Assembly (NCBI GenBank): GCA_023362775.1
Contig: JALMGJ010000002.1
Span: 107,811,981 to 107,875,980, forward strand
Origin: Charina bottae
Taxonomy: Eukaryota > Chordata > Lepidosauria > Squamata > Charinaidae
DNA: 64,000 nucleotides
Direction: 5' to 3'
Positions 33,266 to 43,821 of the stretch are shown piece after piece. Position numbers and translations under genes: made by a program. The first letter of the stretch is position 1. The number at the start of each line of letters is the position of its first letter. The notes under the pieces were generated by a model that saw only the letters and a program-made list of their open reading frames with translations, ran no database searches and was not told the origin of the DNA.

Positions 33266-35509
33266 GGAGTTATTTCTCAGCAGCTGTGCATGAGATTGTA
33301 GTGTTAGGAAGATTGCTAAGGAAGAGAGATCCATTAATTATGGAAGTTATTTGGGTAACATAGTCTTGCCTAGTTTCACATAGCAACAAATTACATTGCT
33401 GAAACAATGGGCAATATCAAGATCCACTTGCTAGAGGTGACAGGTGGACATACATCTTCAACATATCTCATTATGTTTGGAAACAGCTGCACAAGAGATG
33501 GTTCCCACTATATTTTGAACAGTGTTTCCTGAATAAATTATTTTTCAAAAGCATGCACTCAACAAAGACACAAAGCAAAGTCTTCTTAAACGTGTTTGTG
33601 TGTGTGTTTCTTCTTTTACAGTATCTAATTTTGTATATATTTTATACTTCCCTTGATAAAGTGACTTTTCTTAATTAAAAAAAAAATCTACGAAATGCAT
33701 AAGGAACCAAAAAGAAGAAAGACAGGGAGCTGAAGTCCTGTAAGTCCTTAAAGCAAAGCAAAGATGTTCAAAATTGCAAGGTGTGGCCCAAAAAGCTGGG
33801 TGTACCCCTTAGAACCTGCTCCAAACCTTCACTGAACATGAATGGCACCTGTTGAATGGTCCTACCACTTTGGACTGAACAGGATTGCTGCAGTTTCATT
33901 GCTATTGAAAGCAGAAACACAGTGAAATTGAGTCCTTTCCCAAGATCTCCTGGCTTCTCTTTCCTCTCAGAGAAGGAGTCAATGGCAGCAAAAATGCAGT
34001 CACTCTATCTTTTTCCTGGGTAAATTACTATCAATGAAAATACAGCAGCCATTATCCCCATCACTCTGGAAGAAAGAGAAAGTCTCATGATGACCTCTTT
34101 CCTTAGTGAAAAGCTATTCTATGGAAGGGAATAAGAAATATGTATATATATAGTCAGTCATTTTATTTCAGTCATTGATCAGCAAAACAGATCTTTCAAA
34201 AACAGAGTCACATTTTTGAGCTGATGAACTTCTTATATAAGCCAGAATTTAGGAACTTTCATTTGCATTTCTCTTGATCAGTAACTACATCAAGGCCACT
34301 GCATACTGATGTCATAATTGCACCATGATGAGATTTCGAGACTGCTTCATACTCATTATGTACCACTCTAGCAGAATCCTTCTGAAGTGACCTGAATTAA
34401 ACCAACACCATCAAGCATTTATGCATGACTTGGCATTCCTAAACCCAGGGAAAAAAAAGGGCAAATTATTGTCTTTCTCCCTAACTCCCAAAAGCTACAT
34501 TTCTATTTAATTTCTCTGTTAAGGAAAAGAGTAAGAGTGGGAGTAGAGGATGGAAGAGGAATGAAATTAAATGACTAACATGCCTATTTTCTAATCAAAG
34601 AGATGGTTCACAAGGTACTCCCCAGTCACAATACTTTGCCGTAGCATCTGCTATCGAACTCAGTCCAAAAGATACTCGTGTGTGTGTGTGTATATGTAAT
34701 CTGGTGATTTTCTTGCTCTGTTGCCCTTGTATAAATGACTGCAGACAGTGCTTATTAAACAGCAGAAGAGGGTTGTTTGTTTGCTTGCTTGCTTGCTTTA
34801 AATTAATTTTGTAAATATTTCCTTTGCATACATCCCTGTACCTTTTCCTCTAGATTTGGGAGACTTGATTCCCATCAAACAGAAATGTATGCTTGTAAAT
34901 GTTATCAGTGAGAAGGGAGCAAAATATTGTTTTGGAACATGTCCTTGCTTTAAAAACCACAATTTAAAAGGAACCTAACTTCAAAATCTACGAACAAAAT
35001 TATATGAATTGGGCAAGCTTCATCAAATAAAAAAATTCTACTATGCCTGCAAATATCATCCTATTTTGTTGAAAAGTAAAATCATTACAGTATTGCAGTT
35101 TTCTCATGCTAGCCAATGGAAAGCATGACCCATTTCATATGCAGAATCCAAAGCAATACCTTAGAGCCATACCAAAACTCACAACCAATGAACACTCCAC
35201 GGGAAACACCACTTTATTTCTTTTCCCTATAAAGTTTTAGTAAAGTTTTGAAGTTATCAGCAGATGGCCATAGAAAATATTCCCATTTTTGTTTTTGTTT
35301 TTTCTGGCCTAGAACTATTACCTAAATCTTACATGTTTCTCCAAAATGTGCAGTTAGCATTTATGGAAAGGCTTCTGATTATATCATCAAACCTGAGAAC
35401 TGAAAAAGTTAAGAGGGAGAGAGAATTTTCCTGGTGCTCTTCTTGACCACATGAAACAACCCACACAATTACCATTTTATTTAGAATAATAATTAACTTG
35501 GAGGCATTA
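33266..35509. other. No gene recognised
   Basis: AT-rich DNA with small TG runs near 33596 and 34678 and a (GCTT)n run near 34780. Nothing else is assignable. Confidence 0.5.
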
Positions 35510-36235
35510 AAGACTGTCATTGTCATTGCTTAGTTAGACTGTTGTAATTCATTTTACATGAAGATGCCCTTGATGACAATTCAGAAGGTACAGCTAAGAC
35601 AAAATACAGCAGCCCATTTGTTGTTTGCTAGCAGCCAGTTCAGCAGAATAGGATCTGTTTTTCAGGATCTGCACTGGTTGCCTACAGTGTTTAGATCCAA
35701 TACAAGATCTTGATGGTTGCCTATCAAGCCTTATACAGTTGGGCTTTGGTTAACTTCAGGTCCATTTTCTCTGAATAGAATCCACCCACTCAACAAGATC
35801 TAGCAGGGAAACAATGCTCTAGTGTCCACCCACCTTTGGGGAGGGGCCAGCTGGGACCCATAGAATGACATTCTCAGTAGCAGCCCCCTGAGGTCATGTT
35901 CACCCCTATTCTTTTGACCTTTGGGAAACTGGTGAAGACAGGAAGATTTTAACTTCAACAGCAGTAGATTCTATTTTAGTTTGTTTTTATAGGGGTTTTA
36001 GCTCTATATATTGTGAGCCACAGTAGCAGGTGGTATGTACATGTTGGCAATCAAATATGTAACAAATACAGAAATGGGTTTAGTAGGTTATTAACAGAGT
36101 ATGGGTTTAGGGTTAAATCTGATTATTTGTTTGTTTTTAATCCTAAATTACAGTTTGGGGGAGTTGTATGCCACTTAAACTTGGTTGATTGGCATGGCCA
36201 GTAAGATGTGTAAGGAAGTAAATAGGTAAATATAA
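35510..36235 (+). pseudogene. L2-like LINE 3' fragment
   Basis: Starting near CTGTTGTAATTCATTTTACATGAAGATGCCC, the + strand follows the ORF2 C-terminus of the L2-like family (YCNxxYMKMPL..., HLLFASSQFSRIGS, LHWLPTVF..., then SVAAP and LVKTGRF). An ATTGTGAGCCAC-type tail near 36012 follows. A second tail-like block, GTATGCCACTTAAACTTGG, lies at 36166. Frames are heavily broken. Confidence 0.65.
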
Positions 36236-36239
36236 TTAT

Positions 36240-37339
36240 TGTTTTTTTAAAAAAAACAATTTGATATTTTACTCATATATGCAATAAGTTGTAGTCAGAC
36301 AAGTAGAGGATGGTAATAGCAATATATTTTAAGCAGATGGTGGTGTAATAGCCATGCCTTGCTTTTCATTCTTTGTAGCAAAAAGAATGCATTAATCCAT
36401 AAATTACTGTTTCTCCTAAGCTTTTGCTTCATGTGGTATAATCCAAGAAGAACAAAGTAGACCAAGTACTTACAAACATGGAAAAGCATAGCTCCCCCTT
36501 TGAAGTTTATGAACGACTGAAATCAAAGCAACTGAGTATAATAGTGTTCTTATTTAATTAAAAAAAAGGTTTGCATTGTTTATTTAGTTTTCATGCTCTC
36601 CACCGCACACCACTTAAGCAATCACATCTGACAGAGTGTACAATTATTCTAAAAAAAAAAGAACTGCTTGCTTAGATTGTATTTGCCTCATGCTTCAGCT
36701 GCCCTAAACATGCAATTATTATGCTTGTTGTGTCTGGAGGATAAGTATTAGAAGTATGCTATTTATAAAAACAGGAAGGAACCCATATCCATTATCAGAT
36801 TAAGCTGGTGATAGTGTACTTTTTGAAAATGTTTTCATTTTTATTTCAGCATTGTAATTATCATGTAATGGAATTTTTTATGTAAAATAATTCACTCAGT
36901 TCCTAAATAAAAGCTCTTAACTCACTAGCCTATTTAACTTCCTGTATTTCATAAGCTTTTTCTTACTTACCATGGCAAAGTGGGAATTTGTCTAACAATA
37001 TTCTGATTACAAAAGTGTAGAATCACTACAGTTTATCCAGAGTCCTTTCATTTTCTAGGTTCACTCTATCTCATTGTTAATTTTGTTTTATGCATCCTGA
37101 CATAATTCCAACCATAGAAAATAATACAATCATATTTTCTGAGAGCTGTAATCTCTACCCTTGGAAGTTTCTCCAATGCTGTACTTAGAGCAGAGGGTGG
37201 GATGACTAGCACTGAAACAAGAGCTTGACAACTAATCATATCTTATTGACTTAGAAACTATATAACTCCCTTGGGGCTTCTGCCCATTCTATAGTATGTG
37301 ATAAATTTAAATTTAGATGATATATAGAGATAACTAATG
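36240..37339. other. No gene recognised
   Basis: AT-rich, unique-looking DNA. 36590-36800 contains ATTA and ATGCAATTA motifs without any repeat landmark. Confidence 0.45.
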
Positions 37340-37960
37340 GATTGTTTCACCTTGGCATATCCCCTGATATCCTTCCATATGTGGGTTACAACAAAGCCAT
37401 GAAGCTTACTAAACAATATAAGAAGATGTTGAACTATAGCAGCAGTCCCTAGATTATATCATCTCTTCAATGAATCAAAGGAACCACAGCCTATTTATTT
37501 AAATTATCTTATCACCGAAGGGCTTTTTCCAGAGCAGATTTTAACACCCTCCCCTCTGCAATTATGGATAGCAAGATATAACAGAATCCCTGTAGGATTT
37601 AGGCAATGTCCTTGTGCTTCTGATGAACCCAAATTTTTAGAATGTGCTTTTCTAAGGTGTAAAATCCATGTGGAACTGCACTCTCAATTAATTCACACCC
37701 TAAGAGATAGATTGCCCAGCCAATCCTGATCAATGTCACCTAGAGGTTTTCTTAAATTACAGATATCCTGAAATCACCTTCTTAATTGCTAAATCTTGGG
37801 CTTTAGCCAGAAAACTGCATCATGCCCAGATTTGTTAACAAAAGAACACCATGTATTAAATTATTAAAATGTTATTATCTATTTTGGGATTGTACTTGGG
37901 ATGTTTTAACTAATTTTGACTGGTCTTGGACCATAATAAAGACTGATTGATTGAGATGGT
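37340..37960 (+). pseudogene. Non-LTR retrotransposon C-terminal remnant, clade uncertain
   Basis: One + reading gives ITEGLFPEQI, then LQLWIARYNRIPVGFRQCPCASDEPKFLECAFLRCKIH. This is the arrangement of a LINE C-terminal motif (IPxxxRxCPC...E...HxLxxC). It ends GACCATAATAAAGACTGATTGATTG, a tail type I know from reptile LINEs. Stops interrupt it near 37725 and beyond. I cannot assign the clade. Confidence 0.5.
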
Positions 37961-38143
37961 TACCATTTTGGATGGCTTTCTGAAGAAATTGGTTGAGATT
38001 CAAGGAGGATAATGTTAAGAATAGCTACTAGTCATACTTTCTCCAGACTATTCTTATTAATTTGCATGGTGTTTTCATCAACTTTGCTTTTATTGTAAGC
38101 CACTCTGATGCTCTTCCACTGAAGAATAAAGAACCACACCCAC

Positions 38144-38145
<2 letters not shown>

Positions 38146-38233
<88 letters not shown>
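38146..38233 (+). repeat. (CT)n-(TA)n compound microsatellite
   Basis: About 25 CT units (38146-38194) followed by about 19 TA units (38195-38233). Confidence 0.95.
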
Positions 38234-38235
<2 letters not shown>

Positions 38236-38424
38236 CCTTCTCACCCCTATGGGTGGCATGTGTCTTCCTCTCGGGTCCTCTACCAGAGGCCTGGGAGTTT
38301 AAGGGTTCCACGCAGTATCTTAGCTGTTCCTTGCATTGCACTCTTCTGGACAGAGAGCTCTGATGTTGCTCCTGGGATCTGTTGGAGCCACTCTCCCAGC
38401 TTAGGAGTCACAGCCCCAAGTGTG
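38234..38424 (-). pseudogene. R4/Dong-like LINE C-terminus and 3' end
   Basis: The minus strand reads without a break as GAVTPKLGEWLQQIPGATSE, then LSVQKSAMQGTAKILRGTLK, LPGLW and a stop (about 38424-38285). A short 3' UTR follows and runs straight into the TA microsatellite. The QKxAxxGTAxILR block is one I associate with the C-terminus of R4/Dong-clade retrotransposons. The clade name is from memory. 5'-truncated, head-to-head with the L2-like copy to its right. Confidence 0.55.
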
Positions 38425-40288
38425 GATTATCTGAACCCTTTTTAGTCAGGGTTCAGGTCAGATTACAGGACTGAGACAGCATTGATCATACTCTTAGATG
38501 ACCTCTGGTGGGAGCAGGATGGGGGCAGTGCGACCATCCTCGCTCTTCTTGACCTCTCAGAGGCCTTCGATACCATCGATCATGGTATCCTTCTGGACCG
38601 GTTTTGGGAGTTTCAGTTTCGGTGGCACAGTGTTGTGCTGGTTCTCCTCCTTCCACTGGGGTCAGTTCCAGTCAATGTTGATAAGGGGGAAAGGTCCCAC
38701 CCACGTCCCCTACTTTGTGGAGTGCCTCAGGGCTTGGTTCTCTCCCCTCTCCTATTTAACATCTACATGAGGCCATTGGGAGAGGTGATCCGATGGTTTG
38801 GGGTGAGATACCATCAATATGCTGATGATACCAAGTTTTATATCTCCACCCCGGACCGCCTGAGTGATGCCATGGATGTCCTGTCCCAGTGCCTGGTGGT
38901 TGTAAGTGCCTGGATGGGGTGCAATGGGCTTTGACTCAACCCAAGCAAGGCTGAGTGGCTTTGGGTTGGTGGGCCTTCCGGTGATGAGGTCTTTCCATCG
39001 TTGGTCCTAGATGGGGTTGTGCTGCTCCAGATGGACCCAGTGCAAAATCTGGGGGTCCTTGTAGACTCACGGCTTTTTTTGGAAGAGCAGGTGGCAGCCG
39101 TGGCTAGGAGGACCTTTGCACACCTTCAGGTTGTGCGCCAGCTGCTCCTATTCCTGGACCGAGAGGCCTTGCTCACAGTCACTCATGCCCTCATGACCTC
39201 CTGTCTGGATTACTGCAATGCGCTCTACATGGGGCTGCCCATGTAGAGCATTTGGAAGCTTCAGCTGGTGCAGAATGTGGCTGCACGGGTAGTAAATGGA
39301 GTCAGATATTTGACACATGTAACACCACTGCTAAGTGAGCTGCATTGGTTGCTGGTGTGTAATGTGCTTCGCTCCCTGTCTCAGCAAACCATTTCTCTCA
39401 AGCAATCAATGGGACGCAACTGCCAAATAGTAAACAGTTTATTATAGTACAAGTAGCTATTACACGAAAGAAAGACTTGAGTGAGTTGTGATTGACAAGA
39501 CTTGACATTTTAAGCATTCCCAAGCCCGGAGTATTCCCCCCTCCCTTTCCTGTCTTCCCTGACGCGTGTCATGTAAATGTCTCTTGGTGCTCAGACAGCC
39601 ATCACCGGTGATGTGTTGTTGGGAACCCTCGGGGTTTCAGTTATGCTAATGGTTTGTCTTCCTCCGTATCTGTCGTCTCCTGTATACTTATTCTTTTACC
39701 CAATACAAATAATAGTCTGTCTCAATGGCAGGACTCTGCCAGAGTTCTGACATGGTGTGCTCCAGGTGCAATTTAAGGTGCTGGTTGTCACCTTTAAAGC
39801 CCTTGGGACTGGGTTACCTAAGGGACCATCTTCTCCCAGTTGTTTCTACCCATTCAATTCGATCTGGTAGGCTGGGGGTGCTATGGGTCCCGCCAGCCAA
39901 GGAATGTTGGTTGGTGGGGACTAGAAGGCATGCCTTCTCTGCCATAGCCCCTGCCCTCTGGAATATTCTCCCTTAAGAGATCAGGATGTCCCCGACCCTG
40001 TTGGCCTTTCACAAGGCCATGAATACCTGGTTATGAACACCTGTCCTGGGCCCCCGAACATGGGAATGGTCCCATTTTGTGGGTATATTAACATCCATAC
40101 ATTGCTTACTGGGCAGTCATGTATATTTATTTTCCATTTTAATTGTTTTAGTTGTAATTGCTTTAACTGTTTTATGATTTTTATTGTTGTAAGCCACCCC
40201 GAGTTACTTGTTGAGATGGGCAGCTATAGAAATTGAATAAAAATAAATAAATAAAAAAAAAAATAAATAAATAAATAAATAAATAAAA
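38425..40288 (+). pseudogene. L2-like LINE ORF2 and 3' end, split by a solo LTR
   Basis: Starts abruptly inside the reverse transcriptase (DYLNPF*SGFR; a TAG replaces the K codon). It continues with LLDDLWWEQDGGSATILALL, LLDLSEAFDTIDHGIL, GVPQGLVLSPLLFNIYM and YHQYADDTKFYIS (YADD at about 38818-38829), then a TGA at 38932-38934 followed in frame by LNPSKAEWL. LDYCNALYMGLP ends at 39243. A solo LTR interrupts the sequence (39358-39752), after which CPGAI-type text resumes (QFKVLVVTFKALGLGYLRDHL, APALWNILP). It closes with GTAAGCCACCCCGAGTTACTTG and AAAT repeats to about 40288. It cannot make a working protein. Confidence 0.85.
39358..39752 (-). mobile_element. Solo LTR, 395 bp, 5-bp TSD
   Basis: Begins TGTAATGTGC and ends GTTCTGACA (TG...CA). 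It is flanked by TGGTG at 39353-39357 and 39753-39757, and it interrupts the L2-like sequence exactly between its GCTGGTGTG and CTCCAGGTGCAA blocks. The only polyadenylation-type signal near an end (AATAAA, 39443-39438) is on the minus strand. No internal retroviral genes remain. Class (ERV or Gypsy) not determinable. Confidence 0.85.
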
Positions 40289-40289
40289 T

Positions 40290-42323
40290 GTTGTTCTCCT
40301 GCCATATCAGTATCAAACTTTGGAATTAATGGCTCACTTTAAGAACTAAAACTAGTGAGGTGGGAACCAGCAGTTCTCAGGCTAGAGAACGCTGTTATGT
40401 AAATATTGAGCAAGTATCTCTCATTCTGAAGACTATAAAGAAAATAGAACGATTTCCATTGACTAAAAAAAGGGGATGCAAGAAGTATAGAATTGAAGTC
40501 CTGGAACATTTCTACCTCTATCTCTGTTTCATTCTCTATAATCTATATCTTGATTCCTCCATTCTGCAGTAGGCAAGTTTTCTGTGGATAGCTTCCATCT
40601 TGTCTGCAGTAAAACAACTTATTTAGCCATGTTGTGTCTATGAGCTTCTGCTGTAAGCAAGTTCCTCCATACAGGATGAAGTGTCAGGAGAGCTGAGATT
40701 TACTGTTATGCTGACTTGAAGTCTGACTTTCATCTGCCAAAGCCCCAGCAGGCTTTGGAAGTAGAAAATTGACCGACCCACTTGGAACTATTAGATCATT
40801 CTGCAACCCTACCTACTTACTTAGGTAGTAAGTCAAAGCATAACTTAATTTACGGGGACATATTTCCAATCCTGTTTGGACTAAAATACCTACAGCAAAG
40901 CCATACAACAGCCTTCAAAAGATCGAGGAAAATTACAAATACTTCAAAGACAGTAAGAAGCAAAACAGGAATGAGTATTTGTCTTGAAAAGAGCTGAGAA
41001 GCAGAATAGTGTCTTGCATTTGCAGGAAGAAACTGTCAAAGATACTTGTAGCCAATTTGCCAACCCCAAATTGCTGAATAATTCCTAACTTTCTCCATAA
41101 TTAGCTGTGCATTTGCTATACTATTTTCAAAAGGAAACACAGTTGGGCTACCTTGGCAGATACCGAGGTACTGCTAACTAGGAGCCTCATTTCTACAAGA
41201 GCATTTAAATTCTTTAGGACTCTACTTTCATAATTGGGCACACGCAGCTCAATTAGTAACAGTGTATTATCAGATTAAATCTGCATAACATTTGTTATTA
41301 TTGGACCCTTGCTAGACTTTGTACAGCAGAAGCATAAAACCAAGAAGCGATGATAAAAAGTATGGCACGGTGTACAGCACTGTAGGCTTTATAAACATCC
41401 ATACTTTGTTTTCATGCAGCCGGATATCTCATTTTCCTCTGGCTTAATGATCTGAGTCAGAATGCAATTCCAGACGCAGGGCACAGATATACAGTACTTC
41501 TTAAAAAGAAATCACATGGCTACACTTGCATAAAGAACATATGTGCAGTAGCAGATTCTCTCTAGATTTCAACACATCTCTTCAGTCAGCATTCAAAACC
41601 CTTTTCTCTCTTTTTAATACCCCCTTAGCATTTCTTAGTGGAAAACAACACAGCTCAAACATGAGCCATATAATTGGAGGGTACCACATGCACTTTTAAT
41701 AAAGAAGTTAAATATGTGCTTTACATTGTTAGGCGAGGGACTCAAATAACAGGCAGGCAAACCATCTAGGATACATTACAGCTACAGCTGGAAAAGAATC
41801 TATTTGTTCACATTAGGAAATGCAAATACAAGCCTCTCCAATTTCACATAATCTCAGCCATTCAATATATTGTGGCCTAGAAGGTTGGACAACAATTTGC
41901 TTTTAAAATATTTTCCAACATAATATACCTTAATGCAACATTTTCAGGAAAGTAAGCTTCTTTCCTGTTTTTTTTTAGAAAAAAAAGGGAAATAAAATAT
42001 CTTTTCCGAAGAGCAAAAGTGCTTGGTCATTCATGACAGCAAAGCATGAGCTTTTAGTGAGAAGATTGTAGCTGAATATTGCCTGGTATGCTAAATGTTG
42101 AATGTGCAAAGTGATACTGCTGGAAAGCCTAATACTGAATTACAGGAAGTGGGCAGGATAAAATCTTGCTAATAAATAAAATAAATCCATATAGCTTAAA
42201 TACTATACACACTTACTTAGAAAATAGCCTGATTGGACTCTGCGGGATGAATAGAGGCACAAGATTGTAGAGACTAAGAATTCCTAAATATTACAGACTA
42301 AATAAACTGGAAGCTATTTTATC
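40290..42323. other. Unique-looking AT-rich DNA, no gene
   Basis: No repeat or coding similarity recognised. Stretches such as 41080-41620 and 41680-41960 contain ATTA-rich motifs and no repeat landmarks. Confidence 0.45.
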
Positions 42324-42331
42324 TGCTAAGG

Positions 42332-42621
42332 CAGAGCTTTCGTAACTGTGTGTCACGACACGTTAGTGTGTCGGCTGCAGTGTCTGGGTGTGTTGCGGCT
42401 GCTGCTGCCTCCAAGCCCTGCCAGGATTCCATGCAGGTCCTAGTCCCTGCCTTGTGCCTTGGTGCCTCCAAACCTGCTGTGATTCCGTGCAGGTCCTAGT
42501 ACCTGCCTTGTGCCCTGCTGCAAGAATGTGTCACGAAATGATGCCCTGCTGTAAGAGTGTGTTGTGAAATGATGCATGTCTAAAAAGTTTGTCACCAACA
42601 TGAAAAGTTTGGATAGCTCTA
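42332..42621. mobile_element. hAT-type non-autonomous element, 8-bp TSD
   Basis: Left end CAGAGCTTTCGTAACTGTG and right end AGTTTGGATAGCTCTA are inverted. They are flanked by TGCTAAGG at 42324-42331 and 42622-42629. It shares termini plus the GTGTGTCxCGACAC and GTCACCAACATGAAAAG blocks with the 30.5-kb element. It lacks the 39-bp array and instead holds a GCAGGTCCTAGT duplication (42431-42520). Confidence 0.8.
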
Positions 42622-42820
42622 TGCTAAGGAAATAAATCTCACTTAGAAAAAATATTTACATGGAACTCTGTCAAATAGATTGAATAAAATACCAAGAATA
42701 ATATTAGCTGAGAACATTGTTTTGAGCAATATGACATTTTAATTACAGACCTTTGCCCTTATTATTTAAGAATTGCTGATGTTGTAGGACAGATAATTTT
42801 CCAAAAATAAATCTATTAAT

Positions 42821-43535
42821 TTTGTTGTTTATTCGTTCAGTCGCTTCCGACTCTTCGTGATTTCATGGGCCAGCCCATGCCAGAGCTTCCTGTCGGCCGT
42901 CGCAATCCCCAGCTCCCCCACGGTTGAGTCCATCAGCTCTAGAATAACATCCATCCATCTTGCCCTTGGTCGGCCCCTCTTCCTTTTGCCTTCCACTTTC
43001 CCTAGCATCAGCATCTTCTCCAGAGTATCCTGTCTTCTCATTATGTGGCCAAAGTACTTCACTTTTGCCTTTAATATCATTCCCTCAAGTGAGCAGTCTG
43101 GCTTTATTTCCTGGAGTATGGACTGGTTTGATCTTCTTGCAGTCGAAGGCACTCTCAGAATTTTCCTCCAACACCACAGTTCAAAAGCATCTATCTTCCT
43201 TCGCTCAGCCTTCCTTATGGTCCAGCTCTCGCAGCCATAGGTTACTACAGGGAATACCATTGCTTTAACTATGCGGACCTTTGTTGTCAGTGTGATGTCT
43301 CTGCTCTTAACTATTTTATCAAGATTTGCCATTGCTCTCCTCCCAAGAAGTAGATGTCTCCTGTTTTCCTGGCTGCAGTCAGTGTCTGCAGTAATCTTTG
43401 CACCAAGAAATACAAAGTCTGTCACTGCCTCCACTTTTTCTCCATCTATTTGCCAGTCATCAATCAAGCTGGTTGCCATAATCTTGGTTTTTTTAAGGTT
43501 TAACTGCAACCCAGCTTTTTCACTATTTTGCACTA
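42821..43535 (-). pseudogene. BovB LINE 3' fragment, 11-bp TSD
   Basis: A 715-bp, 5'-truncated BovB copy flanked by AATCTATTAAT at 42810-42820 and 43536-43546. The remaining frame (to 42829) covers the C-terminal ORF part from LNLKKTKIMATSLIDDWQI to HEITKSRKRLNE. It is nearly identical to the intact copy 300 bp away but independent, since it has its own TSD and a different 5' break. Open, but without a catalytic domain. Confidence 0.9.
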
Positions 43536-43821
43536 ATCTATTAATATGAACCTACAATATAATGTACATGGTGTGTGCTGCTACATGCATGCACAGAATT
43601 GAACAATGAATTTAGTAAAAATCTGGAAAAGTTCTCCATCCCAACCAACCTAAAAGAAAAATGGGTTTCTTCTTTCATTTTGGAAAACTCTGAAAATTGT
43701 GAAAATTGAGCTTTTTTTGAAAAGCTTTTGCAGTTTGAAGTGATGCTGGCTGTGTAGAATATTTTGAAGTGGTTAGCTGGTTGGTTGAAAAGGATTAACT
43801 GAAGCTCTTACAAACAATTAT

